64,000 bases of DNA from Streptomyces sp. NBC_00690 (GTDB taxonomy: Bacteria > Actinomycetota > Actinomycetes > Streptomycetales > Streptomycetaceae). Positions within the stretch are counted from its first letter, which is position 1, and the number at the start of each line of letters is the position of its first letter. Where the stretch lies: the NCBI RefSeq assembly GCF_036226685.1, contig NZ_CP109010.1, positions 62,001 through 126,000 of the forward strand. The letters run 5' to 3'. The notes beneath the pieces are model-generated. The model ran no database searches and had not been told where the DNA came from. It saw nothing but the letters and a program-made list of their open reading frames with translations. The translations under genes and the position numbers were made by a program. Of the stretch, positions 50,563 through 59,829 are shown one piece after another.

Positions 50563-51074
50563 GTCGCTCGCCCGGTGAGTCGCGCGAAAGCCGAACGGAG
50601 CGGAGAGACTTCAGCGGCCGGCCCGATCCCCGCTGCGATAAGGGCGCCCGGGAGGTCATCGCGCAGACGCAGAATCGTGGTGAGGCCGGTAATGCACAGG
50701 ATTCTGAGGACCGGCCCCGTGGGGGCGGCTGCGATATACAACCTGCGGCGCTGATCACAGAGGCGGTTATGGAGCGCAATCACCGCTCCGGTTCCGTACG
50801 CGTCAAGGAATTCGACACGGGTGAGGTCGAGGACCGCATCGCCCTGGCCCATGCCGGTGTGCGTGTGCAGCCGATCGCGGAGCGCCATTCGGACCTGGTA
50901 GTCGACGGTCCCGCCGACCGCGACCACCAGCCGGTTCCCGTACTCCGGAAACCGTTGCAGCCAAGCCTGACCGAAGCGTTCGATCCCGCCCTCGGCTCTG
51001 CCGCTTTCCTCGGGTGCAGAGGGCCCTTGAGTGTCCCGACGAGACGGCAGGAAAGTCGAGCGAGGGTGTTTCAT
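50559..51074 (-). CDS. STAS-domain protein (anti-anti-sigma type) without the phospho-serine
   Basis: Residues about 45-160 form a STAS domain: RLVVAVGGTVDYQVRMALRD, then VLDLTRVEFLDAYGTGAVIA and LRILCITGLTTILRL. In SpoIIAA/RsbV the loop is DSSG, whose Ser is phosphorylated by an RsbW-like kinase; here it is DAYG, so no Ser is available. An RsbW-like gene lies two genes upstream in the same operon. The start at 51074 is the best homology-supported ATG but has a weak ribosome-binding site; an Arg/Pro-rich open frame precedes it. Confidence 0.78.
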   Translation of the reverse strand: MKHPRSTFLPSRRDTQGPSAPEESGRAEGGIERFGQAWLQRFPEYGNRLVVAVGGTVDYQVRMALRDRLHTHTGMGQGDAVLDLTRVEFLDAYGTGAVIALHNRLCDQRRRLYIAAAPTGPVLRILCITGLTTILRLRDDLPGALIAAGIGPAAEVSPLRSAFARLTGRAT

Positions 51075-51217
51075 CTGAAAGTCCCAGTGGTGCGAGAGAT
51101 ACGGGCAGAAGAGGAGGGCAAAGCAAGGCGAAGGCATCGAGGTGGTCGCCCTGCCGGCCCCGCAGGGAAGCGTCGATTCACGGCCCGGCAGGGCGAGGAG
51201 AGGCAGCGCGAAAGGTC

Positions 51218-51673
51218 TCAGCGCCGGACGAGGGCTCTCCCGATCGGGGAAGGCGGCCACGGAATCCCGTACCCGGGCTCGTGAGAGTGCCAGGGCCAGG
51301 CCGTCAGCTCGTATCGACCGGACCAATCGGCGACGTCCAAGCGGAAAGACTGACCGGCCTTGAGGTCCTGCACGATCGGGTGCCGCGCGTCCTCATCGGC
51401 GACCCAGGCCCGAAGCCGGGCCGGCGCGTCACCAAGGTCGAGATCGAGGGTGCTCCGGGCATCGATCGAGATGAGGCCAGCCGACCACGGAACATCGGGA
51501 TCGGGATTCAGCCCGTTCGCGATGAACACCGCCTGCACACACAGCCACCGCATCGCCCGCGCCGCATACGGACTCACGAACGTGCCGAGAACGGACCTAC
51601 CGGGTTCGGGGTGCCCGGAGGGGTAGCTAGCCACCTCGGCCCGGAACAGAGGCTGCTGCTGGATCAGGGTCAC
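51218..51673 (-). CDS. hypothetical protein, 151 aa
   Basis: Family not recognised. Sequence features: YAARAMRWLCVQAVFIANGL, WSAGLISIDARSTLDLDLGD, VADEDARHPIVQDLKAGQSF and a Trp-rich C-terminus. Soluble, mixed alpha/beta. GGAGGGGCACC precedes the GTG at 51673, and the GTGA overlap with the upstream RsbW-like gene shows tight coupling, so it may work with that ATPase. Confidence 0.65.
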   Translation of the reverse strand: MTLIQQQPLFRAEVASYPSGHPEPGRSVLGTFVSPYAARAMRWLCVQAVFIANGLNPDPDVPWSAGLISIDARSTLDLDLGDAPARLRAWVADEDARHPIVQDLKAGQSFRLDVADWSGRYELTAWPWHSHEPGYGIPWPPSPIGRALVRR

Positions 51674-52218
51674 GGTGCCCCTCCGGGGTCTCCCGGTCGG
51701 CTCGCGATCCCTAGGTCGGCCCATACCCGCTTGCCCCAGGGCAGCGGGTCAACTCCCCAGTGCCCGTGGCTCAGGACCTGGATCAGTTCCAGGCCGCGCC
51801 CGTGTTCCTCGTCTTCATCGGCGTGGTGTCGCTGCGGGGTCTCGCGGGACCGGTCCACGACGGCGACCCGCACCGTGAACGCATCCCGCCGCTGGGTCGT
51901 CACCAGGATCGTGTCGAGCCGGGCGTGCTGCACGGCGTTCGCCACCAGCTCGGTCACCACGAGGTGGGCCGCGTCCGCAGCCTCTCCCAAGCCCCATGCG
52001 TCAAGGGCCGTCGACACCATCTGCCGCGCGGTCCGCGCGGACTCGGGCTTTCGCGGCATGTTCTGCTTATAGGCGGGTTCCGAGATCACTGACGATGAGG
52101 GTTCGGTGGCCATGCGCGCGCTGCTCCTCACGGGCCGAGGATCGAGGGCGCCGTCACCGGCCATGTCCGAGGTAGGTGAGGATGTTCTACCCAGCTCGCG
52201 GGTGTGAGGGCTGTCCAT
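51670..52218 (-). CDS. RsbW-like ATP-binding protein
   Basis: A single HATPase_c domain: N-box VVTELVANAVQHARLD, VAVVDRS at the G1 position and EEHGRGLELIQVLS at G2, followed by WADLGI. This is the anti-sigma/serine-kinase type common in Streptomyces. The ATG at 52218 overlaps the stop of the upstream gene and has GAGGGGG 9 bases before it; an internal ATG at 52113 would give the bare domain. The operon also holds a STAS protein, the usual partner class, although that protein lacks the serine. Confidence 0.85.
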   Translation of the reverse strand: MDSPHTRELGRTSSPTSDMAGDGALDPRPVRSSARMATEPSSSVISEPAYKQNMPRKPESARTARQMVSTALDAWGLGEAADAAHLVVTELVANAVQHARLDTILVTTQRRDAFTVRVAVVDRSRETPQRHHADEDEEHGRGLELIQVLSHGHWGVDPLPWGKRVWADLGIASRPGDPGGAP

Positions 52219-52748
52219 CACAGAACGTCCCCCTCGCGGGCGATCCGCTCCCGTCCCACCCCGATCAGCGAGGCGAGCAACGTCGGCGTACACAGCGCCC
52301 CCGAACCCCCGGGCGGTAGAACCCACCACGGGCCGTGGTCGTCGGGTTCGCACCGGTTCGGGGCGGGCACCAGCAGGAGCGCCCGAGGGGACTCCACCAC
52401 CGAGCCCGCCACCCGCCAGATCTCCCCCGCGCTTGGAAGGAGTAACACCGTGTACCCGGCCTCCCGCCCGAAGATCTGCTCTCGGTAGAACACCGGCCCG
52501 TCCAGGACCAGTCCGAGCGGGGCACCAACGTCCTCCGGGCCGGGCACGTTCACGGCGGCGTGCACGAGACTCGCGGCCACCGATACCGCGGTGAACACGA
52601 GGCCCGGCCGCAGCCACGCCGCCCCGCTTCCCTGCCACTCCCGGACCGCTTGCGGCTCCGACGGGGCAGCAGCCAGGAGCCAGGGCCGACCGACGGCCTG
52701 CCGTTCCGAGCCTGTCGTCGCCGCGGAGGGGGCGGCTCCCCCAATCAT
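52218..52748 (-). CDS. hypothetical protein, 176 aa
   Basis: Family not recognised. A hydrophobic helix in the middle (GLVFTAVSVAASLVHAAVN) may touch the membrane or be buried. The C-terminal half is a mixed domain (YTVLLLPSAGEIWRVAGSVV, ALLLVPAPNRCEPDDHGPWW) with a Pro/Gly loop. It is the first gene of the minus-strand run; its stop overlaps the start of the RsbW-like gene. Start codon uncertain. Confidence 0.6.
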   Translation of the reverse strand: MIGGAAPSAATTGSERQAVGRPWLLAAAPSEPQAVREWQGSGAAWLRPGLVFTAVSVAASLVHAAVNVPGPEDVGAPLGLVLDGPVFYREQIFGREAGYTVLLLPSAGEIWRVAGSVVESPRALLLVPAPNRCEPDDHGPWWVLPPGGSGALCTPTLLASLIGVGRERIAREGDVL

Positions 52749-53181
52749 GAGATGCCGCCCGGCGAAACCGTCTTGCGGGCTCGGACGCTCGGGGTCGGGG
52801 CGCTGCCTGCTCGCCGCATTCCGCTGCCCTCGGCTGGCAAGGGACGGATGGGCTGGACGGTGGGGTGTGTATCGAGATCGACCGCGCTCTCCGATGAGAA
52901 CTGAACGACGGGGCCGACACGCATGGTCTGACTAGGCGCTGAGAGCGACATGAGGCTGTCTCTCCATCAGGTCTGGGCGAGCACTGAAGGGCTGGCATCC
53001 CCGTGACCGAAAAGCAGGTTGAGGTAGTGGTCCTGGCCTCGAAGTCACGGTCGTCCACAAGCAGAAAACCGTTCAGACCCCTTCACGAGACAGGCAATTC
53101 CCGCCCCAAGCCAGCGCAGGCAACCGGTAATTTTTACCTGGAGAGGTCTACCCAAAGCGGTCGCAGCGCTACGTTAGGTAG
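52749..53181. other. divergent regulatory region
   Basis: About 430 bp between the minus-strand run and the regulator at 53182. It should contain both promoters. The last 60 bp hold TACCTGGAGAGGTCTACCC and, just before the start codon, TTAGGTAG, which could be related half sites. No gene. Confidence 0.45.
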
Positions 53182-54474
53182 ATGACGGAGAACGTCCTTC
53201 TTGCAGCTCACATGTCAGCAGCAGGGTTGACGCAATGCGAGTTGGCGCAGCGTCTGAACGTCCACGGCGAGCGGTTAACGGGCAAGCCTGCCAACGTCAC
53301 AGACCGGCACATCCGCAACTGGCTGACCGGAAAAACTCGATGGCCACAAGAGCGGCTGAGGCTCGCTTTGGAGGCAGAGTTCGGAGTCCCCATCCTGGAC
53401 CTGGGATTCGTGCCCCGCTCGTCGGGCAGCACGAGTGAGGGGGGCCCCTGTACGCCAGCATCGGAGGACCCAGTGAAGCGCCGTACCTTCACAACCGCCA
53501 CTGCCTCTCTGACAGCAGCCATGCTGCCCGCCCCCATGGCCGTGGCTCGGCCACGCGTGGGTATGCGTGACGTCAGGGAACTCGAAGCGGCGTTCGGCCA
53601 GCTCGTTGCCGCAGACAATTCACACGGTGGCACGATCAAGCTGGAGACCCGCGCTCTAGCGTTCGCCCAACATGCCCTGGAGCGGCAGACCGTTGGCTCC
53701 GCGACGGATCGAGTCCGGTCCCATCTGTACCGCCTTGCCGCAGCGTTCACTGGCACCGCGCTGTGGGCGGCAGTGGATGACCGGCGCCTGGACCGGGCGC
53801 AGCGCCACTTGGAGCGCGCGCTCACCCTTGCCGGGCTCTCCGGGAACGAGGACGTCAAGCTACGGCTGTGGAGTCATGCATCGCTGTTGGCTACGCAGCG
53901 GCCAGGGGGCGCGTCCGAGGCGTCCGCCGCAGCTCAGGTAGCCCGAAGCTCTCCAGCCTGCCGTCGCGATCCCTTGTACGCCTCGCTCGCTGCTGCCCGT
54001 TTGGCCGGCGTTCATTCTCAATCCGGCGAGGAGAGGATCGCACTGCGAACTCTTGACCAAGCGCGCGCAGCCTTCGACCGTGCCGACCTCGACCTGCCTC
54101 GCCCAGCATGGATAGCCTTCTTTGATGAGGCCGAACTCCATGGCCTCTCAGGGTTGATCACTACGGAAGTCGGTCGGCACAGCGAGGCCGAGGCACAGTT
54201 CCATCGCGCCCTCGCTCGGCTGCGCCCCCAGTACCGGCGCAATAGGACGTACTACACCGTCCACCTTGCCCTCGCTCAGATCCGTCAAGGCGCCGTCGAT
54301 CAAGCGTGTGCCACCGCCCTGACTGTCCTGCCCGACCGCGACGGTGATTCACTTACTGGGCGAACGGACCGGCTTTTCGCGCGCTTCGACCGCATCGTCG
54401 AGACCAAACGGAGGCCCACATCTGCCGCCGAATGGACGGAGCGCTACACAGAACGAGTGGGGCGACGAACGTGA
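53182..54474 (+). CDS. XRE-like regulator with TPR-type C-terminus
   Basis: A 430-aa protein. Residues 1-70 are an HTH of the XRE kind (SAAGLTQCELAQRLNVHG, DRHIRNWLTGKTRWPQERLR); the remainder is helical repeats with TPR-like pairs (RAQRHLERALTLAGLSGNED, AALRTLDQ-type ARAAFDRADLDLP, EAEAQFHRALARLRPQYRR). Such proteins are frequent Streptomyces regulators that may sense a peptide or partner protein. AGGTAG precedes the ATG. It is divergent from the peptide/radical SAM run and coupled to the acetyltransferase gene behind it. Confidence 0.8.
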   Translation: MTENVLLAAHMSAAGLTQCELAQRLNVHGERLTGKPANVTDRHIRNWLTGKTRWPQERLRLALEAEFGVPILDLGFVPRSSGSTSEGGPCTPASEDPVKRRTFTTATASLTAAMLPAPMAVARPRVGMRDVRELEAAFGQLVAADNSHGGTIKLETRALAFAQHALERQTVGSATDRVRSHLYRLAAAFTGTALWAAVDDRRLDRAQRHLERALTLAGLSGNEDVKLRLWSHASLLATQRPGGASEASAAAQVARSSPACRRDPLYASLAAARLAGVHSQSGEERIALRTLDQARAAFDRADLDLPRPAWIAFFDEAELHGLSGLITTEVGRHSEAEAQFHRALARLRPQYRRNRTYYTVHLALAQIRQGAVDQACATALTVLPDRDGDSLTGRTDRLFARFDRIVETKRRPTSAAEWTERYTERVGRRT

Positions 54475-55025
54475 CTATCGAGTTTCGCCAGATCACCTCT
54501 GAGCACTTGCCCGTCATCCGTCAGTCGATCCTCGACATCCACGCAGAGGTTCGTCTGCGTGACTTCGGGCTGACCGGGCCTTTCTACGACGTGGCGCGCT
54601 TCGACGAACGACTGTCGGTCTACGCGTCCCGGCCCGGTTGGACGGCCGTGATCGGATACGAGGACGACGAGCCGGTCGGCTTCTGCTTCGGGATGCCGCT
54701 CGGGGCCGACACCAAATGGTGGTCCGCCATGACCGAGCCCCTACCCAGGGAGTACCTGCGCGAGGACGGCAAGAGAACCCTTGCACTCAACGAAATCGTG
54801 GTGCGCAAGCCGTGGCGCGGCAGGGGTGTGGCCTGGCAAATACACGAGGCATGGCTGTCCACCCGAACCGAGGACCGAGTCACACTCCTGGTGAATCCCG
54901 CCGCAGGCGACGGAGCCGTACAAGCCGTCTACGAAGCCTGGGGGTACCGGAAGATCGGCGAACAAAAACCATTCCCCGACTCTCCCGTCTTCGCGTCGAT
55001 GATGCGTCAGGTACGGTCCGACTGA
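54471..55025 (+). CDS. GNAT-family acetyltransferase
   Basis: A 184-aa protein with a GNAT core: GYEDDEPVGFCFGMPL, LALNEIVVRKPWRGRGVAWQ with the acetyl-CoA loop RGRGVA, and NPAAGDGAVQAVYEAWGYRK near the C-terminus. The GTG overlaps the stop of the regulator by GTGA, so the two are made together. The substrate could be an amine on a small molecule or on a peptide from the divergent cluster (inference). Confidence 0.88.
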   Translation: MTIEFRQITSEHLPVIRQSILDIHAEVRLRDFGLTGPFYDVARFDERLSVYASRPGWTAVIGYEDDEPVGFCFGMPLGADTKWWSAMTEPLPREYLREDGKRTLALNEIVVRKPWRGRGVAWQIHEAWLSTRTEDRVTLLVNPAAGDGAVQAVYEAWGYRKIGEQKPFPDSPVFASMMRQVRSD

Positions 55026-55119
55026 TCGAACCTGCGGCCCGGTGACGGTGCAGTGCCACCACGAGGTCACCGGGCGCGGACTACGAGCCTGAGCACCACT
55101 GTCCCACCCAACGGGACGC

Positions 55120-56367
55120 CTACGAGTGGACGCCGATGTGGGCTGCCATGGAGCGCATCTCCATAGTCAAGCTGCGCTTACGGCCCTTGAGGACGTCCTC
55201 CATGATGTCTCGCGCCATCGGCTGGTGCTTGATCCAGTTCCCAGCAGTGCGCTTGATGCGGGACAGCTCGTCCATCGCGTCTTGGGTGGACCCCAAGCGC
55301 ACATGGGCCTGCGCCACATCTAGACGGTGCCTGTTCCAATTGATGCTGGACGGCGTCCCAAACTCCTCCAGGGCACGCGAGGCGAGAATGCCGTCATCTG
55401 CCCGCCTCAGAACACCCCTGTAGTCCTCCGCCAGCCCCAGGTCCTCCACGGCCTTAAGCTCGGCTGTGACCGGCCCGAACCGTGACCAGTGCTGCCGGTA
55501 GTCGGTGTGCTCTTGGTTCAGCGCGCTCGCCGCCGTCGCGGCCATCCGCCTTGCATCGCTGGACACGTCCGGCCGGTTGTTGCGCACCGCCGCTGCCGCG
55601 ATCCGCAGCGACAACTCGCCCCACAGGGCTAGTTCGCCGGCACTCGCGGAGGAGAACCGCGGCTCGACCTGACTTGCTGTCACGGTCGCGAGCTTCTCTG
55701 CATCGTCGAAGCGATCTTGACGAAGGAGCAGCCAGCACATGCCGACCACCCCTGTTGCGGCCCCGGCCTTGTCGTCGATGTCTCGCGCAACCCGGATGCC
55801 CTCCGCCAGCGCGTGATAGGCCATGTCGTACTGCCGCACCTGGGTCAAATACTTCCCGGAGAGCAGCAGAGCCCGTGAACGCATAGCTGCCGCCTCATGC
55901 CGCTCCAACTCGTCTTCCGCCACGGAGACGGCAGCTTCAGCGGCCCGTAAGAGGTCGGGCAGCATTCTGGAGACCGACTCATACCGATCGGCGTGATAGA
56001 GCGCCTGGCCGTCGTCGATCTGCTGCCACAGATCCGTGGCCACCCCCGCCTCACCCGGATCTATCAGCGTCTTCTCCACCCCTACAGGTGGCATAAGCAC
56101 CTGCCGAAGCGACATCAACGCCTGCCGGGTGGACTCATCCCCTACGACCGGAGCCGGGGCGCCCGCAGCGAACAGTTGTGCAGTGGTGACCCCAAGAGCA
56201 CGGGCAAGGCGGCGCAGGGGCTCGACCCTCGCGCGGCCTCCCTTCTCCAACTTCCGGACCACGGATACCGAAACGCCAGCCTCATCGGCTAGCTGTTCCT
56301 GACTCCACCCTGCAACGAGGCGATGTGATCGCAGGGGATCTCCTATGCCTGATGACTGAGAGGACAT
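55120..56367 (-). CDS. XRE regulator with TPR-type C-terminus
   Basis: A 415-aa protein. The HTH is canonical (LRSHRLVAGWSQEQLADEAG, SVSVVRKLEKGGRARVEPL), and about 300 residues of helical repeats follow (RYESVSRMLPDLLRAAEAAV, YDMAYHALAEGIRVARDIDD, RFDDAEKLATVTASQVEP). It belongs to the same broad class as the 53182 regulator but has a true XRE domain. Monocistronic and convergent with the acetyltransferase gene. Target unknown. Confidence 0.87.
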   Translation of the reverse strand: MSSQSSGIGDPLRSHRLVAGWSQEQLADEAGVSVSVVRKLEKGGRARVEPLRRLARALGVTTAQLFAAGAPAPVVGDESTRQALMSLRQVLMPPVGVEKTLIDPGEAGVATDLWQQIDDGQALYHADRYESVSRMLPDLLRAAEAAVSVAEDELERHEAAAMRSRALLLSGKYLTQVRQYDMAYHALAEGIRVARDIDDKAGAATGVVGMCWLLLRQDRFDDAEKLATVTASQVEPRFSSASAGELALWGELSLRIAAAAVRNNRPDVSSDARRMAATAASALNQEHTDYRQHWSRFGPVTAELKAVEDLGLAEDYRGVLRRADDGILASRALEEFGTPSSINWNRHRLDVAQAHVRLGSTQDAMDELSRIKRTAGNWIKHQPMARDIMEDVLKGRKRSLTMEMRSMAAHIGVHS

Positions 56368-56509
56368 GCTTACGCTCCGTTCTGACGTCGATACTCAAAA
56401 CCGTACTCAGAACTGCATCCTGCGTGTTCGGCAAAGCCATGCGGAGAGCAGGCCAGGGCCTCCTTCCGCACCGGGCCGTCCAGCGCATCACCGGCTCGCT
56501 ACCGCGACG

Positions 56510-56758
56510 TCAGAGGCCCACGACGCGCAGCACGGTGACGATCAGGACGCCGGAGCTGACCTCGTACCGAATGAGCGCAACGCCGCCGATCGCGGCGTCG
56601 CGTCGGTCCCGGGAGCCCTTCACCGAACTGGAGCGGCAGCCGTACGGGTCTCGGGCGAGGGCGGCGATGCCAGCGTCGAAGCGTTTACGCGCGTCGGCCG
56701 GGAGCGCGTTCCGCCCTACGGCGGCCGGGTCGGCGTAGGCCACGCGGTAGCGGCTCAT
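56510..56758 (-). CDS. RelE/ParE-type toxin
   Basis: An 82-aa basic protein: LPADARKRFDAGIAALARDP, YGCRSSSVKGSRDRRDAAIG and the final IRYEVSSGVLIVTVLRVVGL follow the RelE fold, with the basic patch expected for an mRNA interferase. Its ATG overlaps the stop of the upstream gene (ATGA), the usual antitoxin-toxin order. Confidence 0.8.
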   Translation of the reverse strand: MSRYRVAYADPAAVGRNALPADARKRFDAGIAALARDPYGCRSSSVKGSRDRRDAAIGGVALIRYEVSSGVLIVTVLRVVGL

Positions 56759-57069
56759 CCGGCACTCCGGTACTCGTCATCGCCCAAGTCCTCGACGAAC
56801 GTGACACCCGTGAAGTCTCCGGCCCGGACCCGTTCCACAAGGGCCCGTTCCTCATCGTCGTGCTCGGTCGGGATGCTCATCGCCCACCGGATCAGCACCG
56901 TCGCGAGGTCGCCCGCAGGGGTGTTCTCGATCTCGTCGATGAACTTCGCGCGCTCCTCCTCTGACAGTGCCTCGCGGACGCCGCGGATCGTGGCAGGCAC
57001 CGCCACCGGACCGCCCGTCATATGCATAGTCAAGTGATGTGCTGGCTGCGGCATTTGACTCCATACCAT
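56755..57069 (-). CDS. putative antitoxin of the 56510 toxin
   Basis: A 104-aa acidic protein: VREALSEEERAKFIDEIENT, DLATVLIRWAMSIPTEHDDE and DFTGVTFVEDLGDDEY. Acidic, helical, directly upstream of and coupled to a RelE-like toxin, as expected for its antitoxin. No clear DNA-binding fold is seen. AAGGGGGGACG precedes the ATG at 57069; shorter starts exist. Confidence 0.7.
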   Translation of the reverse strand: MVWSQMPQPAHHLTMHMTGGPVAVPATIRGVREALSEEERAKFIDEIENTPAGDLATVLIRWAMSIPTEHDDEERALVERVRAGDFTGVTFVEDLGDDEYRSAG

Positions 57070-57544
57070 CGATACGTCCCCCCTTGCCCCGGCATCGTAG
57101 GAGCGCGGTGACCTGCCCACACGGTCCCACCAGTCAGCGCGTGAAGCCCCCAGGGGGCGCACTCCCCGAGCGCGCACGCCTCGCACGCCTCTCCACGGTG
57201 CTTCGACGAGACCCTCACCCACACGCGAAGGCGCCCCGCTCGGTTCCAGAGAGCGGGGCGCCTTCGCGTCAGCACAGCAGCCAGCATGCACGTGGACACA
57301 GCAACGGTACGACCCGGGCCCCATCCAGTAGCCCGGACACGCGAAAGCCCAGCCGCTCAGGGGAATGAGCGTCCGGGCTTCTGCGTCACCGCGAGGGCGG
57401 CGGCTATCGTGCCTCGGCCTAGCCTCGGGCTTTCACGAGTGGGTTTGTGCGGGTCTTGATCGGATAGGCCGAGAGTGCTTCTGAACTGCAACGATGGGAC
57501 TTGTCTAGGGTCCTGTCCGCTGCAAGGAAAGAAGCACCCTCCAG
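57070..57544. other. intergenic region before the IS debris
   Basis: About 470 bp containing a strong hairpin (57223-57269) and, from about 57430, sequence that is probably the left end of the decayed IS1380 element. No gene. Confidence 0.4.
57223..57269. terminator. strong hairpin, 19-bp stem
   Basis: ACGCGAAGGCGCCCCGCTC pairs perfectly with GAGCGGGGCGCCTTCGCGT across a 9-base loop. No gene in the correct position uses it now; it may belong to a lost gene. Confidence 0.75.
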
Positions 57545-57958
57545 GTGAAGAAGCTTATCGGGTCCTACCCGCGCGTCCGCGTCCAGGGCGACGGTGGTGC
57601 GGTGGTCTCGCAGGCCGGCGGGGTGCTGCTTGACCTCACCCTGGCGGTAGCGCTGGGCGGGGACTGCCTGTCGGGCGTGGCCGTGCTGCGGGCCGAACCG
57701 CAGGTGTTCGGGCCGGTGGCCTGCGACCCCACCGTCTCACGCCTGGTGGAGACCCTGGCCATGGCCGGGCCCCGCGCGCTGACCGCAATTCGCCGAGCCA
57801 GGGCCGAGACCCGCGAACGGGTCTGGAAGCTCGCCGGAGCCGATGCCCCCGACGCGAGCGGACAGGTGATCGTGGACATCGACGGGGTACTGGTGCTGGC
57901 GCACTGCGAGAAGCAGGACGCGACCGCTACCTGGAAACGGACGTTCGGACACCACCCC
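57545..57958 (+). pseudogene. IS1380-family transposase, deleted and truncated
   Basis: KKLIGSYPRVRVQGDGGAVV with SQAGGVLL is the usual start of actinomycete IS1380 transposases. DLTLAVALGGDCLSGVAVLR, GPVACDPTVSRLVETLAM and IDGVLVLAHCEKQDATATWK follow, but about 40 residues between them are deleted. The frame ends where the IS701-family element starts. Confidence 0.8.
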
Positions 57959-57962
57959 CTAG

Positions 57963-59405
57963 TAGGGCTTGGTCATGTGCGGTCTGTGGCGGCGTGTCTT
58001 CTTGATCGGTCGTGTCGTTGACCGGGTGTGCTGAGTGAGGAGTTGGCTGCGGTCCGGTGTGATCTGGAGGACTTCGCTGCGGAGATGTTCGAGCCGTTCG
58101 CGCGGGCGGATCAGCGTCGGTGGGGCGGGGTCTATCTGCGTGGTCTGCTGCTGGACGGCGGTCGCAAGTCGGTGGAGCCGATGGCCGCCCGCCTGGGCGA
58201 GGACGGTAACCGGCAGGCCCTGGCTCACTTCGTCACCTCCAGCCCGTGGGATGCGGCGCATGTGCGGGCCCGGCTGGCCTGGCGCATGCAGCCGGTCGTC
58301 AAGCCCACCGCGTTGATCATTGATGACACCGGGTTCCTCAAGGACGGGGACGCGTCGGCGTGCGTGACCCGGCAGTACACCGGCACCGCGGGCAAGGTCA
58401 CCAACTGCCAGGCCGGAGTCTCGCTGCACCTGGCTTCCAACGGAGCGTCCACGGCCGTGAACTGGCGTCTGTTCCTGCCCGGGCGCTGGGATCCCGCCTC
58501 GCCGAAGGCCGACCGGGCCGAGGTGGCCCGCCGTGACACGTGCGCCACCCCCTGCCCAGGTGGGGCATGTCGAGAAGTGGCAGCTGGCCCTCGACATGAT
58601 CGACGAGACGCGGTCCTGGGGCATCGAGGTGCCCCAGGTCATCGCCGACGGCGGCTACGGGGACACCGCCGCTTTCCGGCTCGGCCTGGAAGAACGAGGT
58701 CTCGATTACGTGGTGGGCATCTCGACCACGACCACCGCGCAACCCGAGGACGCACAGCCGCGCACCCCGGCCTACTCCGGCCGCGGTCCCCATCCGGTTC
58801 CGGCCTACCCCGAGCCGGCCCAGAAGGTGAAGAGCCTGGTCATCGCGGCCGGTAAATCTTCCGCACGGCCGGTGCAGTGGAGAAAAGGATCGCGGCCGGG
58901 CAGCGGCCGCAGCGGATTCAAGCGCATGTACTCGCGCTTCGTGGCCCTGCGGATCCGGCCCGCCGGACGCGAGATCCGCAAGACAACGGCCACCGCCGGG
59001 CTTCCGGTCCGTTGGCTGCTGGCCGAATGGCCCGCCGACCAGGACGAGCCCGTGCAGTTCTGGCTCTCCAACCTGCCCGCAACCACCCCGCTGCCCGTCC
59101 TCGTGCGCACCGCGAAGCTCCGCTGGCGCATCGAGAACGACTACCGCGAGATGAAACAGGCCCTCGGTCTGGCCCACTTCGAGGGCCGAACCTGGCCAGG
59201 CTGGCACCACCACGTCACCCTCGTCTCGGTCGCCCACGCCTTCTGCACCCTGCAGCGACTGAGCCGATCCCCAAAAGAGACGGCGTCGGCCTGAGCCTCT
59301 ACCGAGTCATTCGCGAACTGCAGATACTCCTCGCGACCTGGACCGGCGCCTGCCCCACCTGTCACCGCGACATGCCGGACCCCGCACCAACATGACCAAG
59401 CCCTA
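57963..59405 (+). mobile_element. IS701-family insertion sequence
   Basis: The ends TAGGGCTTGGTCATG and its complement form perfect 15-bp terminal inverted repeats (57963-57977 and 59391-59405). They are flanked by CTAG on both sides (57959-57962, 59406-59409), matching the YTAR target of IS701 elements. Length 1443 bp. It separates an IS1380 remnant from a relaxase remnant. Confidence 0.88.
58028..59294 (+). pseudogene. IS701-family transposase, one frameshift
   Basis: The first frame has LSEELAAVRCDLEDFAAEMF, RADQRRWGGVYLRGLLLDGG and ALIIDDTGFLKDG (first catalytic Asp). Near 58545 a one-base shift moves the reading to the second frame with VGHVEKWQLALDMIDE, PQVIADGGYGDTAAFR (second Asp), RWRIENDYREMKQALGL (Glu) and VTLVSVAHAFCTLQRL. 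All catalytic residues survive, so the element was intact until recently. A programmed frameshift is not expected in this family. Confidence 0.85.
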
Positions 59406-59409
59406 CTAG

Positions 59410-59670
59410 GAGTTGGCGCTCGATCCGGTCGGCGTCCGGGTGCCGCCCCTCCCCCAGCAGCAGTTCAGCCTGCCGCTCCGTCACCACATCCCCGGCCTTG
59501 AGCCCGAGCGCGGCCAGGCCCCGGCCCCTCCACACACCGGGCGGGAGACCCGCCTCATCCTGAGCGGCACGCAACGGCGTGCCCGCCCGGCGGCGGCCGT
59601 CACCGACCATCACACCCCGGAACAGATAGCGCCACCCATCCCCCGGACGAACCCCCGCCATGCTGATCAC
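59410..59670 (-). pseudogene. MobF relaxase, N-terminal remnant cut by the IS
   Basis: VISMAGVRPGDGWRYLFRG, VMVGDGRRRAGTPLRAAQDE and GDVVTERQAELLLGEGRHPD match the first 85 residues of the relaxase at 27915 at about 80 % identity. The frame then enters the IS701-family element. The remaining 500 residues are not found on its other side. Confidence 0.88.
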
Positions 59671-59690
59671 CCACCCAGGAAACCCCGCCC

Positions 59691-59800
59691 ATGACCAGCG
59701 CAAAAGCACGATCCCGGGTCCTTCCCGCCAGGCGGGAGGCCATCACCAACTCTTTACCGCAGCTCCCGCCAGACGGGCCGCTACGGCAGCACGCGACAGT
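59691..59800. other. candidate oriT, second copy
   Basis: Closely similar to 29762-29870, including TCCCGCCAGGCGGGA, CATCACCAACTCTTTACCG and CAGACGGGCCGC. It lies between the relaxase remnant and the zinc-ribbon gene, as in the intact module. If still recognised by the 27915 relaxase, it could be mobilised in trans. Confidence 0.55.
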
Positions 59801-59829
59801 AGACCGCAGGCGTGTGCACCATCCCGCGC

